Positions 25,981 to 34,589 of a stretch of 64,000 nucleotides of DNA are shown here, one piece after another. The stretch is from NCBI RefSeq assembly GCF_002899455.1, contig NZ_PPFB01000001.1:6230001-6294000 (forward strand), given 5' to 3'. Within the stretch, counting starts at the first letter, position 1. Each line of letters starts with the position of its first letter. Origin of the DNA: Streptomyces sp. DH-12 (lineage in GTDB: Bacteria > Actinomycetota > Actinomycetes > Streptomycetales > Streptomycetaceae). A program made the position numbers and the translations under genes. The notes under the pieces are model-generated. The model saw only the letters and a list, made by a program, of their open reading frames with translations. It searched no databases and was not told where the DNA came from.

Positions 25981-26523
25981 ATGGGGGTTCGAAAGCAGGT
26001 CGGGGACCGAGAGTTCCACGATTTCGTCGTCGGTTGCTGGCCGCGCCTGATGCGCACGGCATTTCTGCTCACGGGTGAGCAGCACGCTGCGGAGGATCTG
26101 GTCCAGTCGACGCTGGAGCAGGTCTATGTGGCCTGGCACAGGGTCGCCCTGGCCGACGCCCCTGAGGCGTATGTGCGACGAGTGATGATCAACGCGCATG
26201 CCCGCAGATATCGAAGGAAGCTGCGGGAGTTCCTGTTGCCCAGGGGCGGGGACGCGGGCCTGACACACGAGGTGGCCGACACCGGTGACCGGATCGCCCA
26301 GGCCGACGACCGTCACACGCTGCTGAAGGCGCTGGCCCAATTGCCGGCACGGCAGCGGGAAGCAGTGGTCCTGCGTTACTGGGAGGACCTCACTGAGACA
26401 CAGACGGCCGAGGCGATGGGCTGTTCGGTCGGCACGGTGAAGAGCAACGCAGCCAAGGGGATCGCGAAGCTGCGCGCCGTTTCGGGACTGGTGGAGAAAG
26501 TGACGCAGGGAGGACGAACGTGA
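25981..26523 (+). CDS. ECF RNA polymerase sigma factor, SigE family (actinobacterial)
   Basis: 180 residues from ATG 25981, preceded by an excellent AGGAGGGAGG at 25966-25975. Region 2 'LLTGEQHAAEDLVQSTLEQV' (about 27-46) and region 4 'LPARQREAVVLRYWEDLTET' followed by 'QTAEAMGCSVGTVKSNAAKG' (about 120-160) are complete, so it looks functional. The stop overlaps the next start (GTGA), giving a coupled sigma/partner pair. Located inside the Tn3-like element between tnpR and tnpA, which makes it transposon cargo. Target promoters unknown; self-activation is typical of the family. Confidence 0.88.
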   Translation: MGVRKQVGDREFHDFVVGCWPRLMRTAFLLTGEQHAAEDLVQSTLEQVYVAWHRVALADAPEAYVRRVMINAHARRYRRKLREFLLPRGGDAGLTHEVADTGDRIAQADDRHTLLKALAQLPARQREAVVLRYWEDLTETQTAEAMGCSVGTVKSNAAKGIAKLRAVSGLVEKVTQGGRT

Positions 26524-27341
26524 AGAGCGCGGACCGGGAGACGAGCCACAACATGACACAGCACGACATCGCCTTCCTGCTGGCCGAAGCCGCCGACGAG
26601 GTGAGGATCGGCACAGCCCCCGCCCAGGCGCTGATTCGCGGCGGCCGCCGCCGCAGGGCCCGTCGCTGGGCGGTCGTGGCGACCACCACCCTGGTCGTGG
26701 CCGGCTCCACGGGGGCTCTGGCACTGAACGGGCTGTCCGGTGACGGGGAACGGAGGGTGCCGTCGGCGAGCCAGCCGGTCGCCAGCGCGGAGGCATCCGA
26801 GCCGCACATGCGGACGACCCTGGCGAGCGGCACCGACGCGGGAGTGCCGTGGAGGGTGTACATCGACGTGTGGAAGGCTCCGGCGGACACGGCGGAGGCC
26901 CAGGCCATCCTGGCGGCCATGGCGAAGTTCGGCGAGCACCCGCAGGACGTCTCCACAGCCTCCGACCTGGTGGGCAAGGTCGCACACTTCGTGCACCGGG
27001 TCACCGGTGAAGAGGCGAAGACCACTCAGATCGGGAACTTGGTGCTGCCCGAGGACGACGTCCTGACCGACGGCGAGCACGGGACCGTCTCGCTCCCGCT
27101 GCTCCCAGGGGACGGCACGGCCGCCCCGCGCCTGGTGTTCGGCCATGTCGCCAAGACCGCCCGGGAGGTCACCTGCACCTGGAAGGACGGTACGTCCACC
27201 AAGGTCGGCCGTGCGTCCGCGGACACCGAGGCGAACGCCGGCGTTCCGGTCATCCACAGCCCCAAGCACTCCCCCTACGACTGGTTCGCCATCCTGGCGC
27301 CGGAGTCCACCGAGTTGGAGGGGATCAAGGTCACGAAGTAG
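26520..27341 (+). CDS. Membrane-anchored partner of the ECF sigma factor, possible anti-sigma
   Basis: 273 residues from GTG 26520, overlapping the sigma gene by four bases. A cytoplasmic N-terminal helix (about 15-38, 'DIAFLLAEAADEVRIG') is followed by an Arg-rich stretch and one membrane segment (about 55-71, 'WAVVATTTLVVAGSTGALAL'). The outside part of about 200 residues has no motif I recognise. This layout and the coupling suggest an anti-sigma or sensor for the preceding sigma factor, but no zinc HxxxCxxC motif is present, so it is not a ZAS-type anti-sigma. Confidence 0.65.
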   Translation: MKSADRETSHNMTQHDIAFLLAEAADEVRIGTAPAQALIRGGRRRRARRWAVVATTTLVVAGSTGALALNGLSGDGERRVPSASQPVASAEASEPHMRTTLASGTDAGVPWRVYIDVWKAPADTAEAQAILAAMAKFGEHPQDVSTASDLVGKVAHFVHRVTGEEAKTTQIGNLVLPEDDVLTDGEHGTVSLPLLPGDGTAAPRLVFGHVAKTAREVTCTWKDGTSTKVGRASADTEANAGVPVIHSPKHSPYDWFAILAPESTELEGIKVTK

Positions 27342-27631
27342 ACCGAGCGGGAGACCGACGCTCCGAGGGGCAGGAGAACCACGGCAACGACCCCGACGGG
27401 CACCACGTTACGAAGTGCATCGTTCATGTGCACCAGGACATCGAGAAGGGCACGCGAGGTCCCAGCCGGCACCGGCACCTGCGGGTACGCCTGTCCACGG
27501 ACTCGATGCCGAGGAACGGCAGCTGCTCGCCGCTCAGGAGAACTCACGGAATGTCGCACAGTACGACAAGCCGTGGCGCCGCTGCACGGCCTGACCCGGC
27601 CCTCGGGCGCAGCGCGGCCGGTACGCGCGGA
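27342..27631. other. Spacer between sigma cassette and transposase, no clear gene
   Basis: Short frames exist on both strands (for example a hydrophobic 30-residue stretch on the minus strand beginning 'MNDALRNVVPVGVVAVV', near 27427) but none has a ribosome site plus family resemblance. Could hold worn coding DNA. Confidence 0.3.
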
Positions 27632-29608
27632 TCAGTCCTCGTCCCCGTCGTCGGGCTCGGCCTCGTCCGGGTCGCGCAGGGGCCGCAGGCCCTGGGCGGG
27701 GCCGGAGGAGGCGATGTTGAACAGGCAGCGGCCCAGGAAGTTGATGTGCGCGTTCTTCAGCGGGGACAGGCGGGCCAAGTCCTCGTCCTTGATGTCGTGG
27801 CCCCCCGCGCGGAGCTGAGCGACGGCGGCGTCCACGTAGCGGGTGTTCCACAGCACGACGGCCTTGAGGACCAGGCCGAGGGCGGCGAGCTGGTCCTCCT
27901 GGCCGTCCCGGTACGCCTGGCGAATCCGTCCGCGGCCGCCGTGGCAGATCGCGCGGGCGAGCCGGTGCCGGGACTCCTGCACGGTCAGCTGCCGGTTCAT
28001 CAGCCGCCGGTAGGCGTCGTCCATCGGGTCGACCAGGGCCAACAGGTGCATGGTCCTGTCGATCCGGCCGTACTCCGCGAACGCCGCCCCAGCGGCGTGG
28101 GGTGTCCCTCGCGGCCGAACATCCGCAGCAGGTCGTACGCCCGCACCTGGTTGGTGATCAGCGACCCGGCCACCCGCAGCATGTCTGGCCAGTGCGTCTC
28201 GATCCGCTTCAGGTTCGCCTTGTGCCGGGCGATGGCCTCCAGCGGCTCCATCCGCGTGGGCCGGGCGGACACGTGGCGGAAGGCGTCCAGGAACCCGGTC
28301 CAGGAGTGCACCTCGAACAGCAGGTCCGGCAGGTCGATCCTGGGGAGCACCGCCTCCGTGGTCGTCTTCAGCCAGGTCAGCGACTCCGGCTCGCCCACCG
28401 CTCCGAGCTTGTCCACACTCAGGCGGGCCCGGCCCCCGCCCTCGGGGACGACGATCCCCACCTTCGCCTCGTCCCCGGCCTCGGCGAGGCGACCCGCCAT
28501 CTGCCGCCAGGCCGCATCCAGGCCCCGGGTCAGCGTGGCCAGGTGCTCGCCGACGTCCTCGCTCAGCGACAGGCCGGCCAGCACGTCGCCCCGCATCGCC
28601 TCCCACCGCGGCCCGTCCAGCAGCCGCGCCCGCGGATCGGCCCACCGGTCGGAGGGGGCGGCGAAGATGTCCCGCCGGTTCAGCGCCCGGTGCAGCTGCT
28701 CCAGCACGCACACCACGTACGCGTCCCGGTCGACCGCGCCCTGCGGCAGCTTGGCGTTGGAGAACACCGCCCGCCGCCACATCGCGGGCACCAGCTCGGC
28801 GTCGACCTCGCGGGGCGGCAGCGGCCGCTCCTTGACCCGCCGCCGCGACAGCGCCGGCAGCCGCCGCACCGCCTTCAAGATGCGCTTGCCGCTCTGGGCC
28901 GCGCTCAGCGCGTCCGACTCGCCCAGCAGCGCCAGGAACGGGCGCACGGTGTTGTAGCGCAGGGCCGGCTTCTCGCGCATCGCTGCCTTGGCTGAGCCGT
29001 CGTCCTCGGGCACCAGGGCCTCGACGGCCGCGACCGCGACGGCCACGGCCGTACGCGGCACCGCCTCCTCGACCGCCGCCCACAGCGCGGCCACGTCCAG
29101 GTCCGCGTCGTGCTCGGCGACCGGGTCCAGCTCCTGGGTGAGGATCTTCGACGCCTTCGCCAGGATGCGGGCCGTCTTCTCCAGTTGCGGCAGCATCGCC
29201 AGGCGCTCCCTCTCCGACGCCCTGCCGCGCCGGGCTGATCAGCCGGTTCGCCATCGGCACCGCGAACAGGTCCAGCGCGTCGTCGACCGCCTGCGCCTGC
29301 AGCTGACGCACCACCGCCGTCGGCAGGGCCGTCCGGCGCGGCTCCGGCGCCCGCTCGATCGTCTGCGCCTTGCTCAGCTGCCCGTACCTGGCCAGCGTGT
29401 TCAGCCGGTTCACCGGCGCCCGGGACAGGTTCACCCGGCCCAGCGCGAACGCCGGGATCTCCTCCACCCGCTCCATCGCGCGGACCATCGCCGTCCCCGT
29501 CGACTTCGTCGGCGGGGTACGCAGCCGCTCCAGCTCCGGGCGCGTGGGCACCTCACCGAACGTCCCGTAGGCAGCGGCTTGCTCATCAGTCAGAAATTCC
29601 ACCGGCAC
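27632..29608 (-). pseudogene. tnpA: Tn3-family transposase, internally deleted and frameshifted
   Basis: Starts like actinobacterial TnpA, 'MPVEFLTDEQAAAYGTFGEV'. Near 29520 the N-terminal DUF4158 domain is cut short (about 190 residues missing by comparison with my memory of full-length homologues of roughly 1000 residues). A frameshift near 29230 leads into 'AMLPQLEKTARILAKASKIL'. Near 28250 a second deletion jumps from 'SWTGFLDAF' to 'PLEAIARHKANLKRI', removing about 200 residues that carry the DDE catalytic core. A missing base near 28090 changes frame again, ending '...ARLSPLKNAHINFLGR'. Cannot be active. Confidence 0.85.
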
Positions 29609-29688
29609 AGCCGGACCGTGTGCAGCCCCCGCACCCGCTCAACGATCTTTCCCGGAAGCCCCCCACCCGGGCTGGCCACTGTGGTAGC

Positions 29689-29739
29689 GACCATGATCAA
29701 TCTCAGCGCCGCATCCTGTACCGCAACTCCTCAGACCCG
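29689..29739 (-). repeat. Right terminal inverted repeat
   Basis: Mirror of the left end: GACCATGATC (29689-29698), TCTCA, TCCTGTAC (29714-29721), CAAC, CTC and ACCCG in the same spacing. Lies about 80 bp upstream of the transposase start and is followed immediately by the second copy of GGGAC. Confidence 0.8.
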
Positions 29740-29781
29740 GGGACCTTCAGCCCGTCGTACGCCTACGACCTGGCGCGCTGA
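29740..29781 (+). pseudogene. Severed 3' end of the GH6 gene
   Basis: After the duplicated GGGAC, the plus strand reads 'GTFSPSYAYDLAR' and TGA (29779-29781). This is a typical GH6 carboxyl end (compare '...GTF.P.YA.DLA') and joins in frame to 'KGASGT' at 24704. It overlaps the last codons of the convergent permease gene by 19 bp. Confidence 0.85.
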
Positions 29782-31169
29782 CCGTCCTCCGAGCCGTCGC
29801 CCGTGTCGTAGGAGGACGTGCCCTCGTCGAGCAGCGGCCTCTGGGTCTTGAGGTGGGCGGGCGCGAAGGCGCGCAGCGCGTGGTAGCCGGTGATGACGAC
29901 GACGGTGCCGAGGGCGATGCCGCTGAGCGAGAAGGTGTCGGTGAACTCCATGGAGACGTTGCCGACGCCGATGATGATGCCCGCTGCGGCCGGCACCAGG
30001 TTCAGCGGATTGCGCAGGTCGACCTTGGCGTTGATCCAGATCTGCGCGCCGAGCAGGCCGATCATGCCGTACAGGATGACGGTGATGCCGCCCAGCACAC
30101 CGCCGGGGACGGCGGCCACGACCGCGCCGAACTTGGGGCACAGGCCGAACAGCAGGGCGAAGCCGGCGGCGGCCCAGTAGGCGGCGGTGGAGTAGACGCG
30201 GGTCGCGGCCATCACGCCGATGTTCTCGGAGTAGGTGGTGTTGGGCGGGCCGCCGACCGCGGTGGACAGCATGGAGCCGACGCCGTCGGCGGAGATGGCC
30301 GTGCCGAGCTTGTCGTCGAGGTCGTCGCCGGTCATCTCGCCGACCGCCTTCACATGGCCCGCGTTCTCGGCGATCAGCGCGATGACCACCGGCAGGGCGA
30401 CCAGGATCGCCGACCACTCGAAGGAGGGCCCGTGGAAGTCCGGCAGGCCGATCCAGTCCGCCCGGCCCACGCCCGACAGGTCCAGGCGCCAGTGGTCGGT
30501 GACCTCGCCGCTCCCGTCGGCCGAGTGGATCTGCCCGAAGATCCGGTCCAGCGCCCAGGACAGCACGTACCCGAAGATCAGACCGAGGAAGATCGCGATC
30601 CGGGACCAGAAGCCGCGCAGGCAGACCACGGCCAGTCCGGTGAACAGCATCACGGACAGGGCGGTCCACTGGTCCTGCGGCCAGTACGTCGAGGCGGTCA
30701 CCGGCGCCAGGTTGAAGCCGATCAGCATCACCACCGCGCCGGTCACCACGGGCGGCATCGCCGCGTGGATGATCCGCGCGCCGAAGTGCCGCACCGCGAG
30801 GCCGGCCAGGAACAGCGCGGCCCCCACCACGAAGACCGCGCCCGTCACCGTGGCGCTGGAGCCGCCGTCCGCCCGGATCACCGCGGCCACGCCGACGAAG
30901 GAGAGCGAACAGCCCAGGTAGCTCGGCACCCGGCCACGGGTGGCCAGCAGGAAGATCACGGTCGCGACGCCCGACATCATGATCGCCAGGTTCGGGTCGA
31001 GGCCCATGAGGACGGGCGCCACGAAGGACGCGCCGAACATGGCGACCACGTGCTGGGCACCGAGGCCCGCGGTGCGCGGCCAGGAGAGGCGCTCGTCGGG
31101 GCGGACGACCGCCCCGGGTGCCGGAGTGCGTCCGTCTCCGTGCAGTTTCCAGCGGACGCCGAGATCCAT
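29763..31169 (-). CDS. NCS2-family uracil/xanthine permease
   Basis: 468 residues from ATG 31169. Proton-coupled nucleobase importer with about 14 membrane spans. Family marks: 'GAQHVVAMFGASFVAPVLMG' (about 37-56), the uracil-type 'YWPQDQWTALSVML', the binding-site 'VALIAENAGHVKAVGEMTG'-type segment and 'GGPPNTTYSENIGVMAATRV'. These resemble UraA/RutG, so uracil is the likeliest substrate; xanthine is possible. Divergent from a thioesterase gene, convergent with the interrupted GH6 gene. Confidence 0.9.
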   Translation of the reverse strand: MDLGVRWKLHGDGRTPAPGAVVRPDERLSWPRTAGLGAQHVVAMFGASFVAPVLMGLDPNLAIMMSGVATVIFLLATRGRVPSYLGCSLSFVGVAAVIRADGGSSATVTGAVFVVGAALFLAGLAVRHFGARIIHAAMPPVVTGAVVMLIGFNLAPVTASTYWPQDQWTALSVMLFTGLAVVCLRGFWSRIAIFLGLIFGYVLSWALDRIFGQIHSADGSGEVTDHWRLDLSGVGRADWIGLPDFHGPSFEWSAILVALPVVIALIAENAGHVKAVGEMTGDDLDDKLGTAISADGVGSMLSTAVGGPPNTTYSENIGVMAATRVYSTAAYWAAAGFALLFGLCPKFGAVVAAVPGGVLGGITVILYGMIGLLGAQIWINAKVDLRNPLNLVPAAAGIIIGVGNVSMEFTDTFSLSGIALGTVVVITGYHALRAFAPAHLKTQRPLLDEGTSSYDTGDGSEDGQRARS

Positions 31170-31344
31170 GGGGGTTGTCGCTTTCTCGAAAGGTCAGCGT
31201 GTCCGCACCATTGTGCGGTCCGCACGGACGTGGTTCGCACAGGTGGCCGGGCGGGCGGGCGCCTCTGAGCATCCGCTTAGGATGAGGGCACGCCGTTGAT
31301 CAATGCACACGGCACTTTTCCCGTACGTTCCAGGAGCACCGCAC

Positions 31345-31803
31345 GTGACCGCCGAAGCCCCGCCCGCGCCCGCCCTCTCCTACGGCCGGCTGATGCCCGT
31401 GACCGTCCACTTCGACGACCTCGACGCGCTGGGGTTGCTGCACAACGCCCGTTACCCCCTGCTCGTCGAGCGCGCCTGGGCCGAGTGGATGCAGGCGGGC
31501 GGCGTCGCCTTCGACGGCGACTGGGCCGCCGCCGGCGACGCCTGCAACGCGGTCAGGGAACTGCGTCTCACCTACGAGGCCCCGGTGACCCGGCCCGGTC
31601 CCTACGCCGTCCACCTGTGGGTGGAGCGGCTCGGCACCACCGGGCTCACCTACGGTTTCCGGTTCTGCTCGGCGGACGGCGCGGTGACCTACGCGCGGGG
31701 CAGCCGGGTGCTGGTGCGGCTGGACGCCACGACCCTGCGCCCGGCACCCTGGAGCGAGGAGTTCAGGGGCGCCGCTCGGGAACTGCTGCGTCCGGACGCG
31801 TGA
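31345..31803 (+). CDS. Hotdog-fold acyl-CoA thioesterase (4HBT type)
   Basis: 152 residues if it starts at GTG 31345, chosen because CAGGAG lies at 31331-31336. 'VHFDDLDALGLLHNARYPLLVERA', quoted in part, is the 4-hydroxybenzoyl-CoA thioesterase pattern with the catalytic Asp, followed by 'YEAPVTRPGPYAVHLWVERLG' of the central strand. Hydrolyses some acyl-CoA; substrate not predictable. Its last 41 bp overlap the tail of the convergent MFS gene. Confidence 0.85.
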   Translation: MTAEAPPAPALSYGRLMPVTVHFDDLDALGLLHNARYPLLVERAWAEWMQAGGVAFDGDWAAAGDACNAVRELRLTYEAPVTRPGPYAVHLWVERLGTTGLTYGFRFCSADGAVTYARGSRVLVRLDATTLRPAPWSEEFRGAARELLRPDA

Positions 31804-32968
31804 CCTTCACCCGGTCGCCCGCGCGCAGCACCCGCGCGAAGCCCGCGATGCCGCAGCTCAGCACCGTCACCAGCACGAACGACACCATCAGGCTGGTCGC
31901 CTGGGCCAGCAGGCCGATCGCGCTCGGGGCGATCAGCCCCGAGGTGTAGGTGATGGTCGCCACGCCCGCGATGGCCAGGCTCGGGTTGGAGCCGCTGCGG
32001 CCGGCGGCGGCGAAGCACAGCGGGACGACCACCGCGATGCCCAGTCCCATCAGCGCGAACCCGGTCATCGCGACGGCGGGGTGACCGGCGGACACGATCA
32101 GCACGCCGCCGAGCAGGGCCACCACGCCGCTCGCGCGGACCGTGCGCACCGCGCCGTAGCGGTCCACCACCCGGTCGCCGGCGATGCGGGCGACCGCCAT
32201 GGTGAGCGTGAAGCCGGTCGTGCAGGCGGCCGCGAGGCCCGCGGAGGTCCCCAGCTGGTCGCGCAGGTAGACCGCCGACCAGTCCAGGCTCGCCCCCTCG
32301 GCGAACACCGCGCAGAAGCCGATCGCGCCGATCAGCAGCGCCGAGCGCGGCGGCAGCGCGAACCGGGGCGGCGGCTCCTCGTCCTCGGTCGGCTGCAGGT
32401 CGAGCACCCAGGCGCAGGCCGCGAAGCCCACGACCGTCAGCACGGCGGCGGCCAGCGTGTGGTGCAGCCGGGCGTCCGAGCCCAGGTGCGCGGCGAGCGT
32501 GCCCGCCGCCGAGCCGACCACGGCGCCGACGCTCCACATGCCGTGCAGCCCCGACATGATCGACCGGTCGAGCCGGTTCTCCACCTCGACGCCGAGGGCG
32601 TTCATCGCCACGTCCGACATGCCGGCCGTGGCGCCGTAGACGAACAGGGCCAGGCACAGGGTGAGCATGTTCGGGGCGGCGGCCGGCAGCACCAGCGACA
32701 GCGTCCACAGGGCGAGCAGTCCGCGCAGCGCGCCACGGGCGCCGAAGCGGTGCGAGATGCGGCCCGCGAGCGGCATCGCCAGGGACGCGCCCAGCGCGGG
32801 GAAGGCCAGTGCGAGGCCCAGCTGCCCGGCGCTGACCCCCGCGTGGTCCTGGATCCAGGGGACCCGGGTCGCGAACGAGCCGGTGACCGCGCCGTGCACG
32901 GCGAACACGGCGGCCACGGCGTACCGTGCCCGCTTCACCTCACGTGGTGTGTGGACCACTGCACTCAT
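31763..32968 (-). CDS. MFS transporter (sugar/efflux type)
   Basis: 401 residues from ATG 32968; an upstream frame extension is not needed. Twelve predicted spans. 'GSFATRVPWIQDHAGVSAGQ' near the start and 'MPLAGRISHRFGARGAL' (motif A) match the YbjJ-like MFS group. Divergent from a ROK regulator 158 bp away, with a palindrome between them, so probably controlled by it. The carboxyl end overlaps the thioesterase gene tail-to-tail by 41 bp. Confidence 0.85.
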   Translation of the reverse strand: MSAVVHTPREVKRARYAVAAVFAVHGAVTGSFATRVPWIQDHAGVSAGQLGLALAFPALGASLAMPLAGRISHRFGARGALRGLLALWTLSLVLPAAAPNMLTLCLALFVYGATAGMSDVAMNALGVEVENRLDRSIMSGLHGMWSVGAVVGSAAGTLAAHLGSDARLHHTLAAAVLTVVGFAACAWVLDLQPTEDEEPPPRFALPPRSALLIGAIGFCAVFAEGASLDWSAVYLRDQLGTSAGLAAACTTGFTLTMAVARIAGDRVVDRYGAVRTVRASGVVALLGGVLIVSAGHPAVAMTGFALMGLGIAVVVPLCFAAAGRSGSNPSLAIAGVATITYTSGLIAPSAIGLLAQATSLMVSFVLVTVLSCGIAGFARVLRAGDRVKVTRPDAAVPERRP

Positions 32969-33042
32969 CGCCCCGCCCTTCCCTGGCTCATCGCCGTCGT
33001 ACGCGCGCTGCTCACTGCCGTCGTGCGCGCCGCCGTAAACTA

Positions 33043-33059
33043 TCAGGAACCCTGCCTGA
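33043..33059. promoter_or_regulatory. Candidate ROK operator between MFS and ROK genes
   Basis: TCAGG (33043-33047) and CCTGA (33055-33059) form an inverted repeat with a 7-bp spacer, beside TAAACT (33036-33041), a possible -10 box. It is in the 158-bp divergent promoter region. Weak but well placed. Confidence 0.35.
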
Positions 33060-33126
33060 AAGAAACGGGGCATCCCGGGTCACGGCACCCGCCGGCCGGG
33101 CCCGCCGATCTGGAAGGATCCCCGGC

Positions 33127-34314
33127 ATGGCCGCATCCCCGAGCACCGCCCGAGCCATCAACGACCGGCTCGCCCTGCGCCTGCTCCAGCAGGAGGGCCC
33201 GCTGACCGCCGGGCGGCTGAAGGAGCTCACCGGACTCTCCCGGCCCACCGTCGCCGACCTCGTCGAACGCCTCACCGCGGCCGGACTGATCGAGGTCGCC
33301 GGCGAGGCCCGCGCCCAGCGGCGGGGCCCCAACGCCAAGCTGTACGGCATCGTCGCCGACCGCGCGCACCTGGCCGCGCTGGACGTGCGCACCGAGGGCG
33401 TCGCCCTGGTCGTCTCCGACCTCGTCGGCGGGGTGCTGGCCGAGGCCTCCCTGCCCATCGCCGACGGCACCGGCACCGGTCCCGCCGTCGAGCAGGCCGT
33501 CGCCCTGGTCGAACGGACGGCCAAGGAGGCGGGCGCCGACCGGCTGCACACGGTGGGCATCGGCGCGCCCGGCCTGATCGACCCCGCGACCGGCGAACTG
33601 CGCGACTCCACGAGCCTGCCGGAGTGGCACCGGCGCCTGGTCGCCGTGCTCCAGGAACGGCTGCCCGAGGCCCGGGTCAGCGCGGAGAACGAGACCAACC
33701 TCGCCGCGCTGGCCGAACAGCGCGACGGGGCGGCCCGCGACCGCGACACCTTCGTCCTCCTGTGGCTCGGCCACGGCACCGGCGCCGCCGTGATCCTCGA
33801 CGGCGTCCTGCGCCGGGGCGCCTCCGGCGGCACCGGGGAGATCGGCTTCCTGCCCGTGCCGGGCACCCCGGGCCTGCCGTCGGCCACCGACTGCGCGGGC
33901 GGCTTCCACTCCCTGGCCGGCGCCGCGGCGGTCGCGCGGCTCGCGGGCGAGTGCGGCGTCGCACCGGAACCCGGGGCCGAGCCGGAGGCGGCGGGTGCCG
34001 TACGGGCGGCCGTCGCCGCACCCCGGCGTGCGGTGCACGCGCGCTTCCTCGACACCCTGGCCGACCGGGTCGCCGTGGGCGTCGCCGCCGTGGTCGCGCT
34101 CCTCGACCCCGGGTGCGTGGTCCTGGGCGGCGAGATCGGACAGGCGGGCGGCGAGGCGCTGGCCGCGCGCGTCCACGACCGCCTGACGGCGTTGTCCCCG
34201 CTCCCTGTCGACGTGCGGCCGAGCACCTTGGGCGGGGGAGCGGTGCTGCGCGGGGCGCTGCTCACGGCACGGGAGCGGGCTCAGGACGAGCTGTTCGGGG
34301 TGCCGGGGCGGTGA
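33127..34314 (+). CDS. ROK-family transcriptional regulator
   Basis: 395 residues from ATG 33127. N-terminal winged HTH 'GPLTAGRLKELTGLSRPTVA' (about 27-46) followed by a sugar-kinase fold: 'GIGAPGLIDPATGE', 'VSAENETNLAALAEQ', 'LWLGHGTGAAVILDG' and 'RGASGGTGEIGFLPV'. The zinc-binding motif common in ROK proteins (GHxxxxxxxxxCxCGxxGC) is replaced by a segment with a single Cys ('ATDCAGGFHSL'), so it may be zinc-free. ROK repressors respond to sugars or sugar phosphates; the divergent MFS gene is the probable target. Confidence 0.88.
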   Translation: MAASPSTARAINDRLALRLLQQEGPLTAGRLKELTGLSRPTVADLVERLTAAGLIEVAGEARAQRRGPNAKLYGIVADRAHLAALDVRTEGVALVVSDLVGGVLAEASLPIADGTGTGPAVEQAVALVERTAKEAGADRLHTVGIGAPGLIDPATGELRDSTSLPEWHRRLVAVLQERLPEARVSAENETNLAALAEQRDGAARDRDTFVLLWLGHGTGAAVILDGVLRRGASGGTGEIGFLPVPGTPGLPSATDCAGGFHSLAGAAAVARLAGECGVAPEPGAEPEAAGAVRAAVAAPRRAVHARFLDTLADRVAVGVAAVVALLDPGCVVLGGEIGQAGGEALAARVHDRLTALSPLPVDVRPSTLGGGAVLRGALLTARERAQDELFGVPGR

Positions 34315-34472
34315 CGGCGGGTGCGGCGGTGCGTCTGTCGGTGGGGGTGAGGCGCCGGCCGTGCGGGGTCGCTTCCGTTCGGCGGCGCTGTCCCCGCATC
34401 GGCGGCGCCTGCGGCGCCGTACGCGACCCCGCTCCGCCGGGCCGGGCCGCCGGGCGCGTCCGGGTGTGGTGA

Positions 34473-34514
34473 GGCCCGGCGGCGGGCAAGGGCCGTCGTC
34501 ACCGCCGCCGGGCC
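34473..34514 (+). terminator. Hairpin downstream of the ROK gene
   Basis: 13-bp perfect stem GGCCCGGCGGCGG / CCGCCGCCGGGCC with a 16-nt loop, about 160 bp after the stop. Confidence 0.5.
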
Positions 34515-34589
34515 GGTCCTGGAGGGGAGCCGGCGCCGTCCCGGTCCTGAGGGGCGCCGCTCCCGGTGAGGGTGGCTCGGACCCTAAAA

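Larger units (their letters stand above)
24705..29739. mobile_element. Tn3-family transposon remnant (5.0 kb) with sigma-factor cargo, inserted in the GH6 gene
   Basis: Bounded by 5-bp target duplications GGGAC (24700-24704 and 29740-29744, inside a 7-bp shared GGGGACC) and by imperfect inverted repeats of about 51 bp. Removing 24705-29739 plus one GGGAC restores an uninterrupted GH6 reading frame. Contents: frameshifted resolvase (minus), ECF sigma factor and membrane partner (plus), and a deleted, frameshifted Tn3 transposase (minus). Several stretches are less GC-rich than the host DNA (for example 25760-26000). Immobile by itself, since TnpA lacks its core. The exact end is uncertain by a base or two. 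Confidence 0.88.

Noticed and set aside
27428..28957. 509-codon plus-strand frame opposite the transposase remnant
   Set aside because: Ser/Arg-rich shadow of the antisense frame; no ribosome site or family resemblance.
33881..33930. ROK protein as a sugar kinase
   Set aside because: It has an N-terminal winged HTH and lacks the kinase zinc motif; a transcriptional regulator fits better.
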